This document shows positions 25,938-36,485 of a DNA stretch of 64,000 nucleotides, piece after piece; the stretch's first letter is position 1; each line of letters opens with the position of its first letter. The notes beneath the pieces were generated by a model. It saw nothing but the letters and a program-made list of their open reading frames with translations. It was not told the origin of the DNA and made no database searches. Made by a program: the position numbers and the translations under genes. The DNA is taken from assembly GCF_020923495.1 (NCBI RefSeq), contig NZ_CP064048.1, positions 2,791,001-2,855,000 on the forward strand, in the 5' to 3' direction. This DNA is from Brevibacillus sedimenti. GTDB lineage: Bacteria; Bacillota; Bacilli; Brevibacillales; Brevibacillaceae.

Positions 25938-27317
25938 ATGGACACGCGACATGTATATACGGTCAGCGACTTGAATCGCTGCATCAAGCAGGTGCTGGAA
26001 CGGGAACAGCACCTGCAGGACGTCTGGGTGCGGGGGGAAGTGTCCAATTTTACCCACCACACCAGCGGCCACATGTACTTGACATTGAAAGACAGCCAGT
26101 CCCGCATGAAAGTGGTCATGTTCGCCAGCTACAACCGCTTTTTGCGCTTTTTGCCCAAAGATGGAACCAAGGTGATTGTCCGTGGTTCCATCTCTGCCTA
26201 TGAGCGGGACGGCGTCTATCAACTGTACGCCAGGGAGATGCAGCCGGACGGGCTGGGCTCTCTCTATTTGGCGTTTGAACAGTTGAAGGCGAAGCTGGCT
26301 GCGGAAGGCTTGTTTGCCCAGGAACGGAAGCGGCCGCTTCCGCGCTTTCCCAAGCGCGTTGGCGTGGTTACATCGCCGACAGGTGCGGCCATCCGCGACA
26401 TCTGCACCACCATTAGACGGCGCTACCCGCAGGCGGAGATCGTCCTGTCCCCGGCGATCGTCCAGGGGGCGGAAGCTCCGGCGTCGATCGTGGCGGCGAT
26501 CCACATCATCAATCAGCAGCCTGACATCGACGTGCTGATCGTCGGCAGGGGCGGCGGCTCGATCGAAGAGCTGTGGGCCTTCAACGACGAGCAGGTGGCG
26601 CGGGCGATCGCCGCATCCCGGATTCCGGTCATCTCCGCCGTGGGACACGAGACTGACGTGACCATCGCCGATTTTGTCGCAGACGTGAGGGCGGCCACTC
26701 CGACAGCGGCTGCCGAACTGGCCGTGCCGCATTACCTGGAGTGGGTGGAACGAGTCAAGCAGCTGGACGCGCGAATGCACAGGGCGCTGCGCGGACAGAT
26801 GGCTTCTGAACGGAAACGACTGGAAACCCTGATGCAATCCTACGCCATGCGCCGGCCCAAGCGGCGGGTGGAAGAAGCGCAGCAGCGCCTGGATGACGTG
26901 CAGAGCCGCATGCGTCAGGCGATGAAGCAGTTGGTGAGCCGTCGCACGGAGCGGTATGAACTGGTGGCTGCCCAGTTGAAACGGTTCCGGCCGACGGAAG
27001 CGGTCGCGGAGCGCAGGCGGGCCGTCAGCGCGCATCGGTCTCGCCTGGATGAGCTGGTCCGGCAGCGGGTGAATGAGGTGCGAATGGCATTTGCCGCTCG
27101 GATCGGTCAACTGGATGCGCTAAGCCCGTTGAAAGTGATGCAGCGCGGCTTTTCCCTGGTATATGCCAACGGGCGGTTGATCAAGTCAGTCGACCAGTTT
27201 GCCCCCGGAGACACTCTCATGGTACGATTAAGTGATGGCAGTGCTCAGGCACGCGTGGAACAGATTTACCGGGAGGAGAAGCGTAATGGCGCGGAAGAAG
27301 ACGGATCAAGAGACTGA
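25938..27317 (+). CDS. xseA: Exodeoxyribonuclease VII large subunit
   Basis: This 459-residue subunit holds the catalytic site of exonuclease VII, which degrades single-stranded DNA. It has an N-terminal OB domain (VWVRGEVSNFTHHTSGHMYL), a catalytic domain with GVVTSPTGAAIRDI and GRGGGSIEELWAFNDE, and a long coiled-coil region (about 260-400). The 3' end overlaps xseB by 32 bases. Confidence 0.96.
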   Translation: MDTRHVYTVSDLNRCIKQVLEREQHLQDVWVRGEVSNFTHHTSGHMYLTLKDSQSRMKVVMFASYNRFLRFLPKDGTKVIVRGSISAYERDGVYQLYAREMQPDGLGSLYLAFEQLKAKLAAEGLFAQERKRPLPRFPKRVGVVTSPTGAAIRDICTTIRRRYPQAEIVLSPAIVQGAEAPASIVAAIHIINQQPDIDVLIVGRGGGSIEELWAFNDEQVARAIAASRIPVISAVGHETDVTIADFVADVRAATPTAAAELAVPHYLEWVERVKQLDARMHRALRGQMASERKRLETLMQSYAMRRPKRRVEEAQQRLDDVQSRMRQAMKQLVSRRTERYELVAAQLKRFRPTEAVAERRRAVSAHRSRLDELVRQRVNEVRMAFAARIGQLDALSPLKVMQRGFSLVYANGRLIKSVDQFAPGDTLMVRLSDGSAQARVEQIYREEKRNGAEEDGSRD

Positions 27318-27543
27318 CATGCAGTTTGAAGAGGCGATGAAGCGGCTGGAGGAAGTCGTCCACCGTCTGGAAGAGGGGGATATCGCGCTGGAGGAGGCGA
27401 TCAGCCTCTATCAGGAAGGCGTGAAGCTGTCCCGCATCTGCAGTCAAAAGCTGGATGCAATCGAAGCGAAAATCACCCAGTTGGTGGAGGAAGACGGCCA
27501 ATGGAAGCAAAAGCCGTTCCACGTGGAGGGCGAAGCGCAATGA
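27286..27543 (+). CDS. xseB: Exodeoxyribonuclease VII small subunit
   Basis: XseB (85 residues) wraps around XseA. FEEAMKRLEEVVHRLEEGDI and LEEAISLYQEGVKLSRICS are the two helices of the family. ATG 27286 follows GGGAGGAG and lies inside xseA; its stop overlaps the ispA start (ATGA). Confidence 0.95.
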   Translation: MARKKTDQETDMQFEEAMKRLEEVVHRLEEGDIALEEAISLYQEGVKLSRICSQKLDAIEAKITQLVEEDGQWKQKPFHVEGEAQ

Positions 27544-28436
27544 CCGACGCTTTCGCTTCCTACCTGACTGAAAAGACGGCATTGATCGAAGAACACCTGC
27601 TTCCCGGTCTGGAACGGGACGGCGTGCCGCATACACTGTACGAATCGATGAAATATTCCTTGATGGCGGGCGGCAAACGGCTGCGTCCGATGCTGGTGCT
27701 GGCGGTACTGGAAGCGCTGGACAAGCCGCTGAAGCGGGGGATTCCCTTCGCCGTCGCGCTGGAAATGATTCATACCTATTCGCTGATTCACGACGACCTG
27801 CCGGCGATGGACGACGATGACCTTCGCCGCGGCAAACCGACCAATCACAAGGTGTTCGGGGAAGCGACCGCGATTCTGGCCGGGGATGCGCTGCTGACGC
27901 GTGCGTTTGGCTACATCGCCGAGGCGTACATGGACGATCCGGAGGTAAAGCCGGAGACGACCGTCCGGCTGATTGCCGAACTGGGAAAGCGGGCCGGTTC
28001 CGCCGGGATGGTCGGCGGGCAGATGGCAGACATCGAAGGGGAAGGCAAACGCCTCAACCTGGAAGAATTGGAGTACATCCACCGGCACAAAACCGGCGAC
28101 CTGCTGATTGCCGCGCTGCGCGGCGGCGGGTGGTTGGCCGAGGCGACGCCGGCGCAGATGGACGCGCTGACCCGCTATGGGCTCTGTATCGGACTGGCGT
28201 TTCAAATCCAGGATGACATCCTCAACGTGGAAGGGGATGAAGCCCAACTGGGCAAGGCGGTGGGCAGCGACGCCGACCGGCAGAAGGCCACCTATCCTGC
28301 GCTGCTCGGACTGGAGGCGTCCAAAGAGCGGCTCGTCCAGCTGATCGCGGAGGCAAAAGCCGCGCTTGCCGAAGCGGGGTTGGAACATTCGGCCTTGGCC
28401 CCGCTGGCCGATTACGTGATGAACCGGACAAAGTAA
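27540..28436 (+). CDS. ispA: Farnesyl/geranyl diphosphate synthase
   Basis: This 298-residue prenyltransferase condenses DMAPP and IPP to GPP/FPP. The first Asp-rich motif is in HDDLPAMDDDDLRRGKPTNH and the second is FQIQDDILNVEGD. Full length for IspA. Its start overlaps the xseB stop. The isoprenoid gene dxs follows after a terminator. Confidence 0.95.
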   Translation: MTDAFASYLTEKTALIEEHLLPGLERDGVPHTLYESMKYSLMAGGKRLRPMLVLAVLEALDKPLKRGIPFAVALEMIHTYSLIHDDLPAMDDDDLRRGKPTNHKVFGEATAILAGDALLTRAFGYIAEAYMDDPEVKPETTVRLIAELGKRAGSAGMVGGQMADIEGEGKRLNLEELEYIHRHKTGDLLIAALRGGGWLAEATPAQMDALTRYGLCIGLAFQIQDDILNVEGDEAQLGKAVGSDADRQKATYPALLGLEASKERLVQLIAEAKAALAEAGLEHSALAPLADYVMNRTK

Positions 28437-28487
28437 ACGGGTCAGGTATTCACGCCCGGTTCTTTTGAACCACATTTATCGACAAAT

Positions 28488-28523
28488 GCTGGCTATCCGC
28501 AGGGAAAGCCGGCTTTTTATTTT
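28488..28523 (+). terminator. Terminator after ispA
   Basis: GCTGGCT (28488-28494) pairs with AGCCGGC (28507-28513), followed by a T-rich tract. A TATAAT at 28609-28614 further on may be the -10 box of a dxs promoter, though its -35 region is weak. Confidence 0.7.
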
Positions 28524-28706
28524 TCTCCCCGGAGCGGACAGTCCGGGTGATTACGGCAGCATGGCGGGCCTCTGGCAGATGAAAGTGGTCTTTTCGCCAA
28601 GAAACCGTTATAATGAAGCAAGCTGAACGCAGCGGATGTTTGCGTTATCATTTATGGATTGCAGCATGCCAATTGACGGAGAACGACTGGAAAGTGAGGA
28701 ATCAAA

Positions 28707-30593
28707 ATGCTGCTGACGACAGTCAACAATCCTCAGGATTTGAAAACGTGTTCGCTGCCCCAGCTGTACATGCTGGCCAGTGAAATTCGCCAGTTTCTAG
28801 TGGAAACCTTGTCCAAAACGGGCGGACACCTCGCTCCCAACCTGGGTGTGGTGGAACTGACGCTCGCATTGCACTACGTGTTCAACAGTCCGGAAGACAA
28901 ATTGATCTGGGACGTAGGTCACCAAGCCTATGTACATAAAATCCTCACCGGCCGCCGCGAACTGTTTCCGACACTGCGCCAGTACAAGGGGTTGTGCGGC
29001 TTTCCCAAGATGAGCGAAAGCCCGCATGACGTCTGGGAAACGGGACACAGCAGTACGTCCCTGTCCGCGGCGATGGGCATGGCTACCGCGCGGGATCTGA
29101 AAAAGGAAAAGCACCATGTCGTGGCGATCATCGGGGACGGCGCCCTGACCGGGGGAATGGCGTTTGAAGCGCTGAATCACATCGGTCACGAGAAGAAAAA
29201 CGTGATCGTGGTCCTGAACGACAACGAGATGTCGATCGCCCCCAACGTCGGCGCGCTGCACAATTACCTGGGCAAGCTGCGTTCTGCCGAAAACTACCGG
29301 AACGCCAAAAAAGAGCTGGAGCACCTGCTGAAATCGATACCCGCCGTGGGCGGCAGACTGGCCCATCTGGCGGAGCGGTTCAAGGACAGCTTGAAGTATT
29401 TGCTGGTCTCCGGCGTGCTATTCGAAGAGCTGGGCTTCACCTACATCGGCCCCATCGACGGCCACAACCTGGAACTGCTGCTCGACTCGCTGAAGACAGC
29501 CAAGCAGACCAGAGGGCCGGTACTGATTCACGCCATTACCAAAAAAGGAAAGGGCTACGCCCCCGCCGAAGCCGATTCGGTCAAATGGCACGGCATCGGA
29601 ACGTACAAGATCGAGTCAGGTCATACGCCGAAGTCTGCTCCGACGTACACGTCCGTCTTTGCGGACACGATGATCCAGCTCGCCGAAGCGGATGAACGGA
29701 TTGTCGCCGTGACTCCGGCCATGCCGGCTGGTTCCGGGCTGCTCAAGTTTGGTGAGCGATTTCCGGATCGCCTGTTTGACGTAGGCATCGCCGAACAGCA
29801 CGCCTGTACCTTTGCCGCCGGCCTGGCGACGCAGGGGCTGAAACCGGTGTATGCGGTCTACTCCACCTTTTTGCAGCGTGCGTACGACCAGTTGATTCAC
29901 GATGTGGCGCGCCAAAAGCTGAACGTCATCTTCGCCGTCGACCGGGCCGGCCTGGTCGGAGCAGACGGGGAGACACACCAGGGCATGTACGACATCGCGT
30001 TCATGCGGACGATCCCCAACATGGTGATCATGGCGCCAAAGGACGAGAACGAACTGCGCCACATGATGAAAACGGCGGTGGCCTACGAAGACGGCCCCAT
30101 CTCGTTCCGCTACCCGCGTCTGGCCATTCGCGGCGTAAAAATGGACGAGGAGCTGCAGGTCCTGCCGATCGGCAAAGCGGAAGTGGTGCGTGAGGGGAAA
30201 AACGTCGCCATCCTGTCGTTTGGCCACGTCTTCGAACTGGCGGAGGCAGCGGTGGAGCAGCTTGACAGCGAAGGCATCCAACCGATGCTGGTCAACGCCC
30301 GCTTCTGCAAGCCGCTGGATGAGGAGCTGCTGTTCCGCCTGGCGCGGGAAGGCTACGACATCGTCACCGTCGAAGAGGGAGCGGCGATGGGCGGTTTTGG
30401 CAGCGCCGTTCTCGAATGTCTGGCGGCGGCCGGGTTTCATCAGGTGCGCGTGGAAGTGGTGGCGGTGCCCGACTACTTTGTGGAACACGGCAGCGTGAAG
30501 GAACAGCGCGAGGAAGTGGGGCTGACGGCAGACGCCATCGCTGCCCGCGTGCGCGCCCTGCTGCCCATGACAAGGGGCGTTGTGGAAGCATGA
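28707..30593 (+). CDS. dxs: 1-deoxy-D-xylulose-5-phosphate synthase
   Basis: Dxs (628 residues) condenses pyruvate and glyceraldehyde-3-phosphate with thiamine diphosphate, the first step of the MEP isoprenoid pathway. Motifs include [16 protein letters not shown], the TPP-binding [16 protein letters not shown] with NDNEMSI, and the transketolase region [15 protein letters not shown]. Its stop overlaps the tlyA start by four bases. Confidence 0.97.
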   Translation: MLLTTVNNPQDLKTCSLPQLYMLASEIRQFLVETLSKTGGHLAPNLGVVELTLALHYVFNSPEDKLIWDVGHQAYVHKILTGRRELFPTLRQYKGLCGFPKMSESPHDVWETGHSSTSLSAAMGMATARDLKKEKHHVVAIIGDGALTGGMAFEALNHIGHEKKNVIVVLNDNEMSIAPNVGALHNYLGKLRSAENYRNAKKELEHLLKSIPAVGGRLAHLAERFKDSLKYLLVSGVLFEELGFTYIGPIDGHNLELLLDSLKTAKQTRGPVLIHAITKKGKGYAPAEADSVKWHGIGTYKIESGHTPKSAPTYTSVFADTMIQLAEADERIVAVTPAMPAGSGLLKFGERFPDRLFDVGIAEQHACTFAAGLATQGLKPVYAVYSTFLQRAYDQLIHDVARQKLNVIFAVDRAGLVGADGETHQGMYDIAFMRTIPNMVIMAPKDENELRHMMKTAVAYEDGPISFRYPRLAIRGVKMDEELQVLPIGKAEVVREGKNVAILSFGHVFELAEAAVEQLDSEGIQPMLVNARFCKPLDEELLFRLAREGYDIVTVEEGAAMGGFGSAVLECLAAAGFHQVRVEVVAVPDYFVEHGSVKEQREEVGLTADAIAARVRALLPMTRGVVEA

Positions 30594-31402
30594 AAAAAGA
30601 ACGGGTAGACGTGCTCCTCGTCGAACGAGGGTTTTTTGAAACAAGGGAAAAGGCCAAGGCCGCCGTGATGGCCGGATTGGTCCTGGTGGGCGGCGAGCGC
30701 TGCGACAAGCCGGGGACCAAAATTCCTGAAGACACGCCGATCACCGTAAAGGGAGAGGTGCATCCCTACGTCAGCCGCGGCGGGTTGAAGCTGGAAAAAG
30801 CGCTGCGCGTGTTCGGGATTGATCTGAACGGCAGAGTGATGATGGACATTGGCGCGTCGACGGGCGGCTTTACCGACTGTGCGCTGCAGCACGGCGCGCG
30901 CCGTGTGTACGCGATTGACGTCGGGTACGGACAGCTTGCCTGGAGCCTGCGGCAGGACGAGCGTGTCGTAGTGATGGAGCGAACCAATTTTCGCCACATG
31001 GACCCGGATGCATTTGACGATGAGAGGCCGGACGCCGCCTCGATCGACGTTTCCTTCATCTCGCTGAAGCTGATCCTGCCCGTTTTGTACCGCTTTCTGG
31101 AACCGGGCGGGGATGTGGTTGCCCTCGTGAAGCCACAGTTTGAAGCGGGCAAGGAAAACGTCGGCAAAAACGGCATCGTCCGCGATCCGGATATTCATGA
31201 AGCGGTGCTGGTTGATATCGGCCAGTTCGCTGTCAACACCGGGTTCTCTCTGCATGGATTGGATTACTCTCCCATCACTGGAGGCGAGGGGAACATCGAG
31301 TTTCTCCTGCACGCGCGAAAAAGCGAGGGCGGCCTGACTCCGGACGCCTGGCTGAAGCACACGGCGGAAGTGGTCTCCGCGGCCCATCGCGAATTGAAGT
31401 GA
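30590..31402 (+). CDS. tlyA: TlyA-family rRNA (cytidine-2'-O)-methyltransferase
   Basis: This 270-residue protein joins an N-terminal S4 RNA-binding domain ([20 protein letters not shown]) to an FtsJ-like methyltransferase with the SAM motif [18 protein letters not shown]. It corresponds to YqxC of Bacillus and the TlyA proteins that methylate 16S/23S rRNA; older annotations call it a hemolysin. ATGA overlap with dxs indicates coupling. Confidence 0.92.
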   Translation: MKKERVDVLLVERGFFETREKAKAAVMAGLVLVGGERCDKPGTKIPEDTPITVKGEVHPYVSRGGLKLEKALRVFGIDLNGRVMMDIGASTGGFTDCALQHGARRVYAIDVGYGQLAWSLRQDERVVVMERTNFRHMDPDAFDDERPDAASIDVSFISLKLILPVLYRFLEPGGDVVALVKPQFEAGKENVGKNGIVRDPDIHEAVLVDIGQFAVNTGFSLHGLDYSPITGGEGNIEFLLHARKSEGGLTPDAWLKHTAEVVSAAHRELK

Positions 31403-31412
31403 AATGTGGGAC

Positions 31413-31448
31413 AAAAAGCCTCGATCACGCAGAATCGAGGCTTTTTTT
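31413..31448 (+). terminator. Terminator after tlyA
   Basis: A stem with arms AAGCCTCGAT and ATCGAGGCTT around an 8-base loop, flanked by A and T runs, ends the dxs-tlyA unit. Confidence 0.92.
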
Positions 31449-31511
31449 ATATGCATGATAAGTTGTATACTTGTATAAGGATTTCCAACCAACGACGTTT
31501 GGGAGGGCCGT

Positions 31512-32369
31512 ATGAAATCGATTGGTATCGTAGCAAACAAAGGGAAGCCGGAAGCCCGAATCGTGGCCAGAGAGTTGATGTACCTGCTGGAAGCGAGAGG
31601 GGCCCGCGTCCTGCTTGATGAACATATTGCCTCGGATGTCGGGCGGTCCGAGCTGGCAGCCTCGCTGGAAAAAATCGGCCGGGAAGCACAACTGCTGTGT
31701 GTCTTGGGCGGCGATGGGACGCTGCTTGGGATAGCCCGCCAGTTGGCCGGCCGCTCCTTGCCGATACTTGGCATCAATCTGGGGACGCTCGGCTTTTTGT
31801 CGGAAGCAGATCCGGACGATCTGCCTGTAGCCGTGGACAATCTGCTCTCCGGCAAGTACGACATCGAGGAGCGGACCATGCTGGAGGCGACGCTGGTGCG
31901 AAACGGGACGGCGCTGGCCAGCTACACCGCGATGAACGATATCGGCATCGCCAAAGGCTCGTTTTGCCGGATTATCCAATGCGCCGTGTACGTGGATGAC
32001 GACTATGTGGCGACGTTCAGCGGCGACGGTGTGATCGTCTCCAGTCCGACCGGCTCGACCGCCTATTCCTTGTCGGCGGGAGGGCCAATCGTGGCACCCA
32101 ACGTGGATATGCTGCTATTGACACCGGTGGCCCCACATTCGCTGACCGCCCGTCCGATGGTGCTGTCGGCCAATCAGATCATTCGCATCGAGGTGGATGC
32201 CATCCACCAGGAGATGGGACTGTCCATCGACGGCCAGTTTGGCTATCGGCTGGAAGGCGGCGACCAGATTTTTGTCAAGAAGTCCCCGCATGTCACGCCG
32301 CTGATCAAGTGGAAAACAGGCGGCTTTTTTGAAACGATACGCACGAAACTACAAGGTGAGTGGGAGTAA
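31512..32369 (+). CDS. nadK: NAD kinase
   Basis: NadK (285 residues) phosphorylates NAD to [16 protein letters not shown] (from about residue 68) and [16 protein letters not shown] (from about residue 176) are the diagnostic nucleotide-binding motifs. GGGAGGGCCGT precedes the ATG. Its stop is next to the ahrC start, giving a nadK-ahrC-recN run. Confidence 0.96.
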   Translation: MKSIGIVANKGKPEARIVARELMYLLEARGARVLLDEHIASDVGRSELAASLEKIGREAQLLCVLGGDGTLLGIARQLAGRSLPILGINLGTLGFLSEADPDDLPVAVDNLLSGKYDIEERTMLEATLVRNGTALASYTAMNDIGIAKGSFCRIIQCAVYVDDDYVATFSGDGVIVSSPTGSTAYSLSAGGPIVAPNVDMLLLTPVAPHSLTARPMVLSANQIIRIEVDAIHQEMGLSIDGQFGYRLEGGDQIFVKKSPHVTPLIKWKTGGFFETIRTKLQGEWE

Positions 32370-32374
32370 TGGCA

Positions 32375-32824
32375 ATGAACAAAGGACAACGACAGATTCG
32401 CATCAGGGAAATCATCAGCAATTACGAAGTGGAGACCCAGGACGAACTGGTGGACCGTCTGCGGGAAGCAGGGTTCAACGTGACCCAGGCCACCGTATCA
32501 AGGGATATCAAAGAGCTGCACCTGGTGAAAGTGCCGCTTCCGGACGGACGCTACAAGTATTCGATGCCTGTCGAGCAGAAGTTCAACCCGATCCAAAAAC
32601 TGAAGCGGATGCTGGTGGACTCCTACGTGAGCATCGACTACGCCGACCACTTCATTGTGCTGAAAACATTGTCAGGCCACGCCAATGCTGTAGCCGAACT
32701 GATTGACAACCTGTCCTGGGAGGAGATCATGGGCACCATCAGCGGCGACAACACCATTCTCATCATCTGCCGCTCAAAGGAGAACTCCCGGGAAGTCACC
32801 CAGCGCTTCCTGGACATGTTGTAA
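32375..32824 (+). CDS. ahrC: Arginine repressor ArgR/AhrC
   Basis: This 149-residue protein is an arginine-dependent regulator that represses biosynthesis and activates catabolism genes. The N-terminal winged helix contains [15 protein letters not shown] and [15 protein letters not shown]; the C-terminal hexamerisation domain has [14 protein letters not shown], the arginine-binding loop. ATG 32375 gives the MNKGQR start seen in Bacillus AhrC; ATG 32369 overlapping the nadK stop is an alternative. Confidence 0.95.
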   Translation: MNKGQRQIRIREIISNYEVETQDELVDRLREAGFNVTQATVSRDIKELHLVKVPLPDGRYKYSMPVEQKFNPIQKLKRMLVDSYVSIDYADHFIVLKTLSGHANAVAELIDNLSWEEIMGTISGDNTILIICRSKENSREVTQRFLDML

Positions 32825-32839
32825 AGGTGGTTGCACACG

Positions 32840-34570
32840 ATGCTGTTGGAACTGTCCATTCGCAATTTTGCCATCATCAAATCGGTCACGATTTCCTTTC
32901 AACGCGGACTAAACATCCTCACGGGGGAGACCGGCGCAGGGAAGTCAATCATCATCGACGCGCTCGGCCTGCTTCTTGGCGGGCGAGCTTCCGCAGACTT
33001 TGTCCGTTACGGAGAGACGCGGGCTGAAGTGGAAGGGTTGTTTGAACTGCCCGCCGGCCACCCGGCGCTGGCCCTGTGCGAGAGCTTCGGCGTCGCTGTG
33101 GAGCAGGACGGCACGCTGGTCGTGCGCCGCGACATCTCCAGCCAGGGCAAAAGCATCATCCGCATCAACGGCCAGTTGGTCACCCTGGCAATGCTGCGGG
33201 AGCTGGGGCCGTGGCTGGTGACCGTGCACGGCCAGCACGACACCCACATGCTGATGCAGGCGGACAAGCACATCAACTGGCTGGACGCGTACGGCGAGGC
33301 GGAGTTGGGCCCAGCCAAAAAGGAGTACGCTCAGCTTTACGCCGCCTACAAAAAGACCAGACAGGACCTGGAGCGGATGGCTCGCAACGAGCGGGAACTG
33401 GTGCAGCGGATTGACCTGCTTCAATACCAGTTGAACGAGATCGAGGCGGCCGCCCTGACCCCGGGGGAAGACGAGAAACTGCTCAAACAGCGAAAAAAAT
33501 GGATGAACATTGAAAAGGTGTACGCCGGCATACAGGACGCCTACCGCGCCCTCTACGGCGATCAGCGGGGACTTGATTGGCTCGGCCACGCGATGAGCGA
33601 GCTGGAGCGGATCGCGTCGTACGAAGAGCAGCTCGCGCCGATTGTGGAATCGGTTCAGAGCGCATACTATCAGATGGAAGACGTGGTGCAGCAGCTTCGC
33701 CAGCTCAGCGACCAGCTTGACTTCGAACCGGAGCAGTTGGCGGAAGTGGAGCAGCGGCTTGACCAGATCCAGAACCTGAAACGCAAGTACGGCAAAAACG
33801 TGGACGACATTCTGGAGTACGCCGCTGCGATCCAGGACGAGCTGGACGAGATGCAGCACTATGAGGATCGCCTGCAGCAGTTGGAGCACCGGCTGAGCGA
33901 ACTGGCGGCCGATCTGGCCGTGGAAGCGCAGGAACTGTCCGTGATCCGCCGCGAATGCGCCGAACGGCTGGCGCGGGAGATTGAGCAGCAGTTAAAAGAT
34001 CTGCACATGGAACGGGCCCGTTTCGCAATCGACGTCCGCCGGGTGCCGGATGAGGACGGGATTGAGCTGGAAGGTGCCAAATGGCGCGTCGATGCAAACG
34101 GCATTGATCAGGTGGAGTTTCTCATCTCCCCCAACCCGGGCGAGCCGCTTCGTCCGCTGGCCAAGATCGCGTCTGGCGGAGAACTGTCCCGGGTCATGCT
34201 GGCGATCAAGACGATCCTGGCCGGCACCGATCAGGTCCAGACGCTGATTTTCGACGAAGTGGATACCGGCGTGAGCGGCAGGGCGGCCCAGGCGATTGCG
34301 GAGAAACTGGCCCGCGTGGCACAGAAACGGCAGGTTCTTTGCATCACCCATCTGCCGCAGGTGGCATCGTTGGCTGACGCGCATTTCCTGATTCGCAAGG
34401 AAATGAGTGAGCACGAGACGATGACGGTGGTAGAGCGGCTCTCCGACGAAGAGCGCGTCAAGGAGTTGGCCCGGATGCTGGGCGGTGCCGAAGTCACGTC
34501 CAAAACCGAAGAACATGCCCGCGAAATGATTTTGCTGGGGCAACGACGAAAAGCTGTCAACGGCGTTTGA
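32840..34570 (+). CDS. recN: DNA repair protein RecN
   Basis: RecN (576 residues) is an SMC-like ATPase recruited to double-strand breaks. It has Walker A GETGAGKSIIIDALG near the N-terminus, a long coiled coil (about 160-370), the ABC signature region SGGELSRVMLAIKT and Walker B FDEVDTGVSGRAA. ATG 32840 follows AAAGGTGG. The terminator overlaps the stop codon. Confidence 0.96.
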   Translation: MLLELSIRNFAIIKSVTISFQRGLNILTGETGAGKSIIIDALGLLLGGRASADFVRYGETRAEVEGLFELPAGHPALALCESFGVAVEQDGTLVVRRDISSQGKSIIRINGQLVTLAMLRELGPWLVTVHGQHDTHMLMQADKHINWLDAYGEAELGPAKKEYAQLYAAYKKTRQDLERMARNERELVQRIDLLQYQLNEIEAAALTPGEDEKLLKQRKKWMNIEKVYAGIQDAYRALYGDQRGLDWLGHAMSELERIASYEEQLAPIVESVQSAYYQMEDVVQQLRQLSDQLDFEPEQLAEVEQRLDQIQNLKRKYGKNVDDILEYAAAIQDELDEMQHYEDRLQQLEHRLSELAADLAVEAQELSVIRRECAERLAREIEQQLKDLHMERARFAIDVRRVPDEDGIELEGAKWRVDANGIDQVEFLISPNPGEPLRPLAKIASGGELSRVMLAIKTILAGTDQVQTLIFDEVDTGVSGRAAQAIAEKLARVAQKRQVLCITHLPQVASLADAHFLIRKEMSEHETMTVVERLSDEERVKELARMLGGAEVTSKTEEHAREMILLGQRRKAVNGV

Positions 34571-34581
34571 CAGCTTTTTTT
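34549..34581 (+). terminator. Terminator overlapping recN stop
   Basis: AAAAGCTGTCAA (34549-34560) pairs with TTGACAGCTTTT (34567-34578), then more T. The last recN codons form part of the stem. Confidence 0.92.
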
Positions 34582-34722
34582 ACGGGGCGGATGGCGCATT
34601 CCCGCGTGTGTGCGTGGGTGATTTTCCTGACATAATCCGTTGGGGCGCAGGCAACATTATAACTACACAAGGTGGAGGTGTATCAGGTAGGTGTAGGTAG
34701 GGAACGGTAGGAGTGATTGCTG

Positions 34723-36054
34723 GTGATCCGTCACAACAGAAGAAAATGGATGGGAAGTCTCCTTCTCCTCATCACGGCGCTCGTCGTGAGTTCCACCCCG
34801 TTCCGCGACCTGACTTCTTTCCCCCATGAATTGCGCTTGATGGAAGGTTCACTGCAACAGCTTCGCGTCTCCGTGCCCGTCATGGGGACGTTGATCAACA
34901 GCAACCCCGACATTTTGCACGTAAACGGAGCAAAGACGCGGGAAGTCACCGTCGACTTGAGCAAACCGCTGTCTGTCGAGCCGCGCCGCGCAGGTCAGGC
35001 ACAGCTGCAGGTCAAGTGGCACAACGTTCCGCTGACCGCTGTCAACGTAAACGTGCTGCCCGATTTGCGGGTCATCCCCGGGGGACAATCGATCGGCGTC
35101 AAGTTGCAGACGGCGGGCGTGCTCGTCGTCGGACACCATCTCGTGGACACAGGCAAGGAAAAGGTTTCGCCCGGGGAGCGAGCGGGTATTCATGTCGGGG
35201 ACATGATCGTCAAGATAAACGATCTGTACATCAACGACATGAATGATGTCAAGAAACTGGTCAACGAAGCAGGGGAGCGCAACACCCCCGTACAGCTGCT
35301 GGTCGTACGCGGCAAGGAAAAGCTCAACATGACCCTGCACCCGGCAAAAGACAAAAAAGACAACGAGTACCGCATGGGGCTATACATCCGCGATTCTGCA
35401 GCCGGTGTCGGTACACTGACGTTTATTGACCCCAATACCAAGGCGTACGGTGCGTTGGGCCACGTGATCTCTGACGTGGACACCGGCCAGGCAATTGCCG
35501 TGGGCGACGGCCAGATCGTCGCAGCCAGCGTAACCTCCATTGAAAAAGGACAGAGCGGCAACCCGGGGGAGAAATTTGCCCGCTTTTACAACGAAAGCGA
35601 AGTCCTGGGGACGATCACCAAAAACACGCCGTTCGGCATCTTTGGCAAGATGAAAGAGCAGCCAAAGCGCGGTTTGTACAATGAGCCGATGCCGATCGCC
35701 CTTGCCGAGCAGGTGAAGGAGGGGCCGGCCAAAATTCTCACGGTGGTGGACGGCCAAAAAGTGGAGGAGTTCTCCATAGAGATCGTCAATGTCGTCAAGC
35801 AGCATTTCCCCGCCACGAAGGGCATGATTATCAAAGTAACGGACAAGCGTCTGCTGGAGAAAACCGGCGGCATCGTTCAGGGGATGAGCGGCAGTCCGAT
35901 TATCCAAGACGGTAAGATTGTCGGGGCGGTCACACACGTGTTTGTCAACGATCCCACCTCGGGATACGGCTGCTACATTGAATGGATGCTGCAAGAGGCA
36001 GGCATACCCGTCCGCTCGCAGCAAGGCAAAGCGCCGATCGGGAGTGCAGCATAG
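34723..36054 (+). CDS. spoIVB: SpoIVB signalling peptidase (S55)
   Basis: SpoIVB is secreted by the forespore into the intermembrane space and cleaves SpoIVFA, releasing pro-sigma-K processing in the mother cell. This protein of about 443 residues has an N-terminal membrane anchor (WMGSLLLLITALVVSS), a PDZ domain (about 120-200) and an S55 serine protease domain with catalytic His in GALGHVISD (about residue 247) and Ser in GMSGSPI (about 389-391). GTG 34723 is preferred by spacing to TAGGAG; TTG 34717 is an alternative. It lies directly upstream of spo0A, as in Bacillus. Confidence 0.95.
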   Translation: MIRHNRRKWMGSLLLLITALVVSSTPFRDLTSFPHELRLMEGSLQQLRVSVPVMGTLINSNPDILHVNGAKTREVTVDLSKPLSVEPRRAGQAQLQVKWHNVPLTAVNVNVLPDLRVIPGGQSIGVKLQTAGVLVVGHHLVDTGKEKVSPGERAGIHVGDMIVKINDLYINDMNDVKKLVNEAGERNTPVQLLVVRGKEKLNMTLHPAKDKKDNEYRMGLYIRDSAAGVGTLTFIDPNTKAYGALGHVISDVDTGQAIAVGDGQIVAASVTSIEKGQSGNPGEKFARFYNESEVLGTITKNTPFGIFGKMKEQPKRGLYNEPMPIALAEQVKEGPAKILTVVDGQKVEEFSIEIVNVVKQHFPATKGMIIKVTDKRLLEKTGGIVQGMSGSPIIQDGKIVGAVTHVFVNDPTSGYGCYIEWMLQEAGIPVRSQQGKAPIGSAA

Positions 36055-36485
36055 CGTAAGGACCAGCTTACAGGCACGAACGCATGGCTTTGCGGGACGT
36101 GCAAAAACGCCCCTAACCGAAGCACGCTTCAATAGCCGTCAGCGCTCTCCCGTTGGGCGCGGCGGCTCTTCTCTATGCGGGCGTCCCTTACCGGATATCG
36201 CCCAGACGTGCAGGGCGCAAAAGGAAGGGGGCTGCCGCATCCAGCCGCATTTTTCGCAAGTGACGGCCGACGGGGGAACGCATACTGACGAAAAGTAGTT
36301 GTGAATTGTCGAAATATCGGAAAAATCATTCAATCTTTCGTCATTGGCAGGAATGACCTGGGGTTTGTCGAATAATTTTTCATGTGAAAAGATGGTTTGG
36401 ACAGATTCCGATCGTTTACATACTTCTGAGATCACCAATTCCACCTTCTTTCCAAAATAGATGTTGATTGTAAGGAGGAACGACC
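36055..36485 (+). promoter_or_regulatory. spoIVB-spo0A intergenic region with sigma-H promoter and Spo0A boxes
   Basis: The 431-base gap has no convincing gene. A weak hairpin (AGCCG at 36134 with CGGCT at 36163) may end spoIVB. Spo0A boxes TTGTCGAA (36306-36313) and TTTGTCGAATAAT (36364-36376) are clear. GCAGGAATG (36347-36355), 11 bases and GTCGAATAA (36367-36375) fit the sigma-H consensus (RnAGGAWWW, RnnGAATWW). The second Spo0A box therefore overlaps the -10 element, matching the known autoregulated sigma-H promoter of spo0A. Confidence 0.65.

Noticed and set aside
24975-27110. A 711-codon minus-strand open frame opposite folD and xseA
   Set aside because: Same reasons: antisense shadow of clear genes with His/Arg-rich composition.
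36139-36444. A 101-codon minus-strand frame in the spoIVB-spo0A gap
   Set aside because: It crosses the clear spo0A promoter and Spo0A boxes and lacks a ribosome site or recognisable motif.
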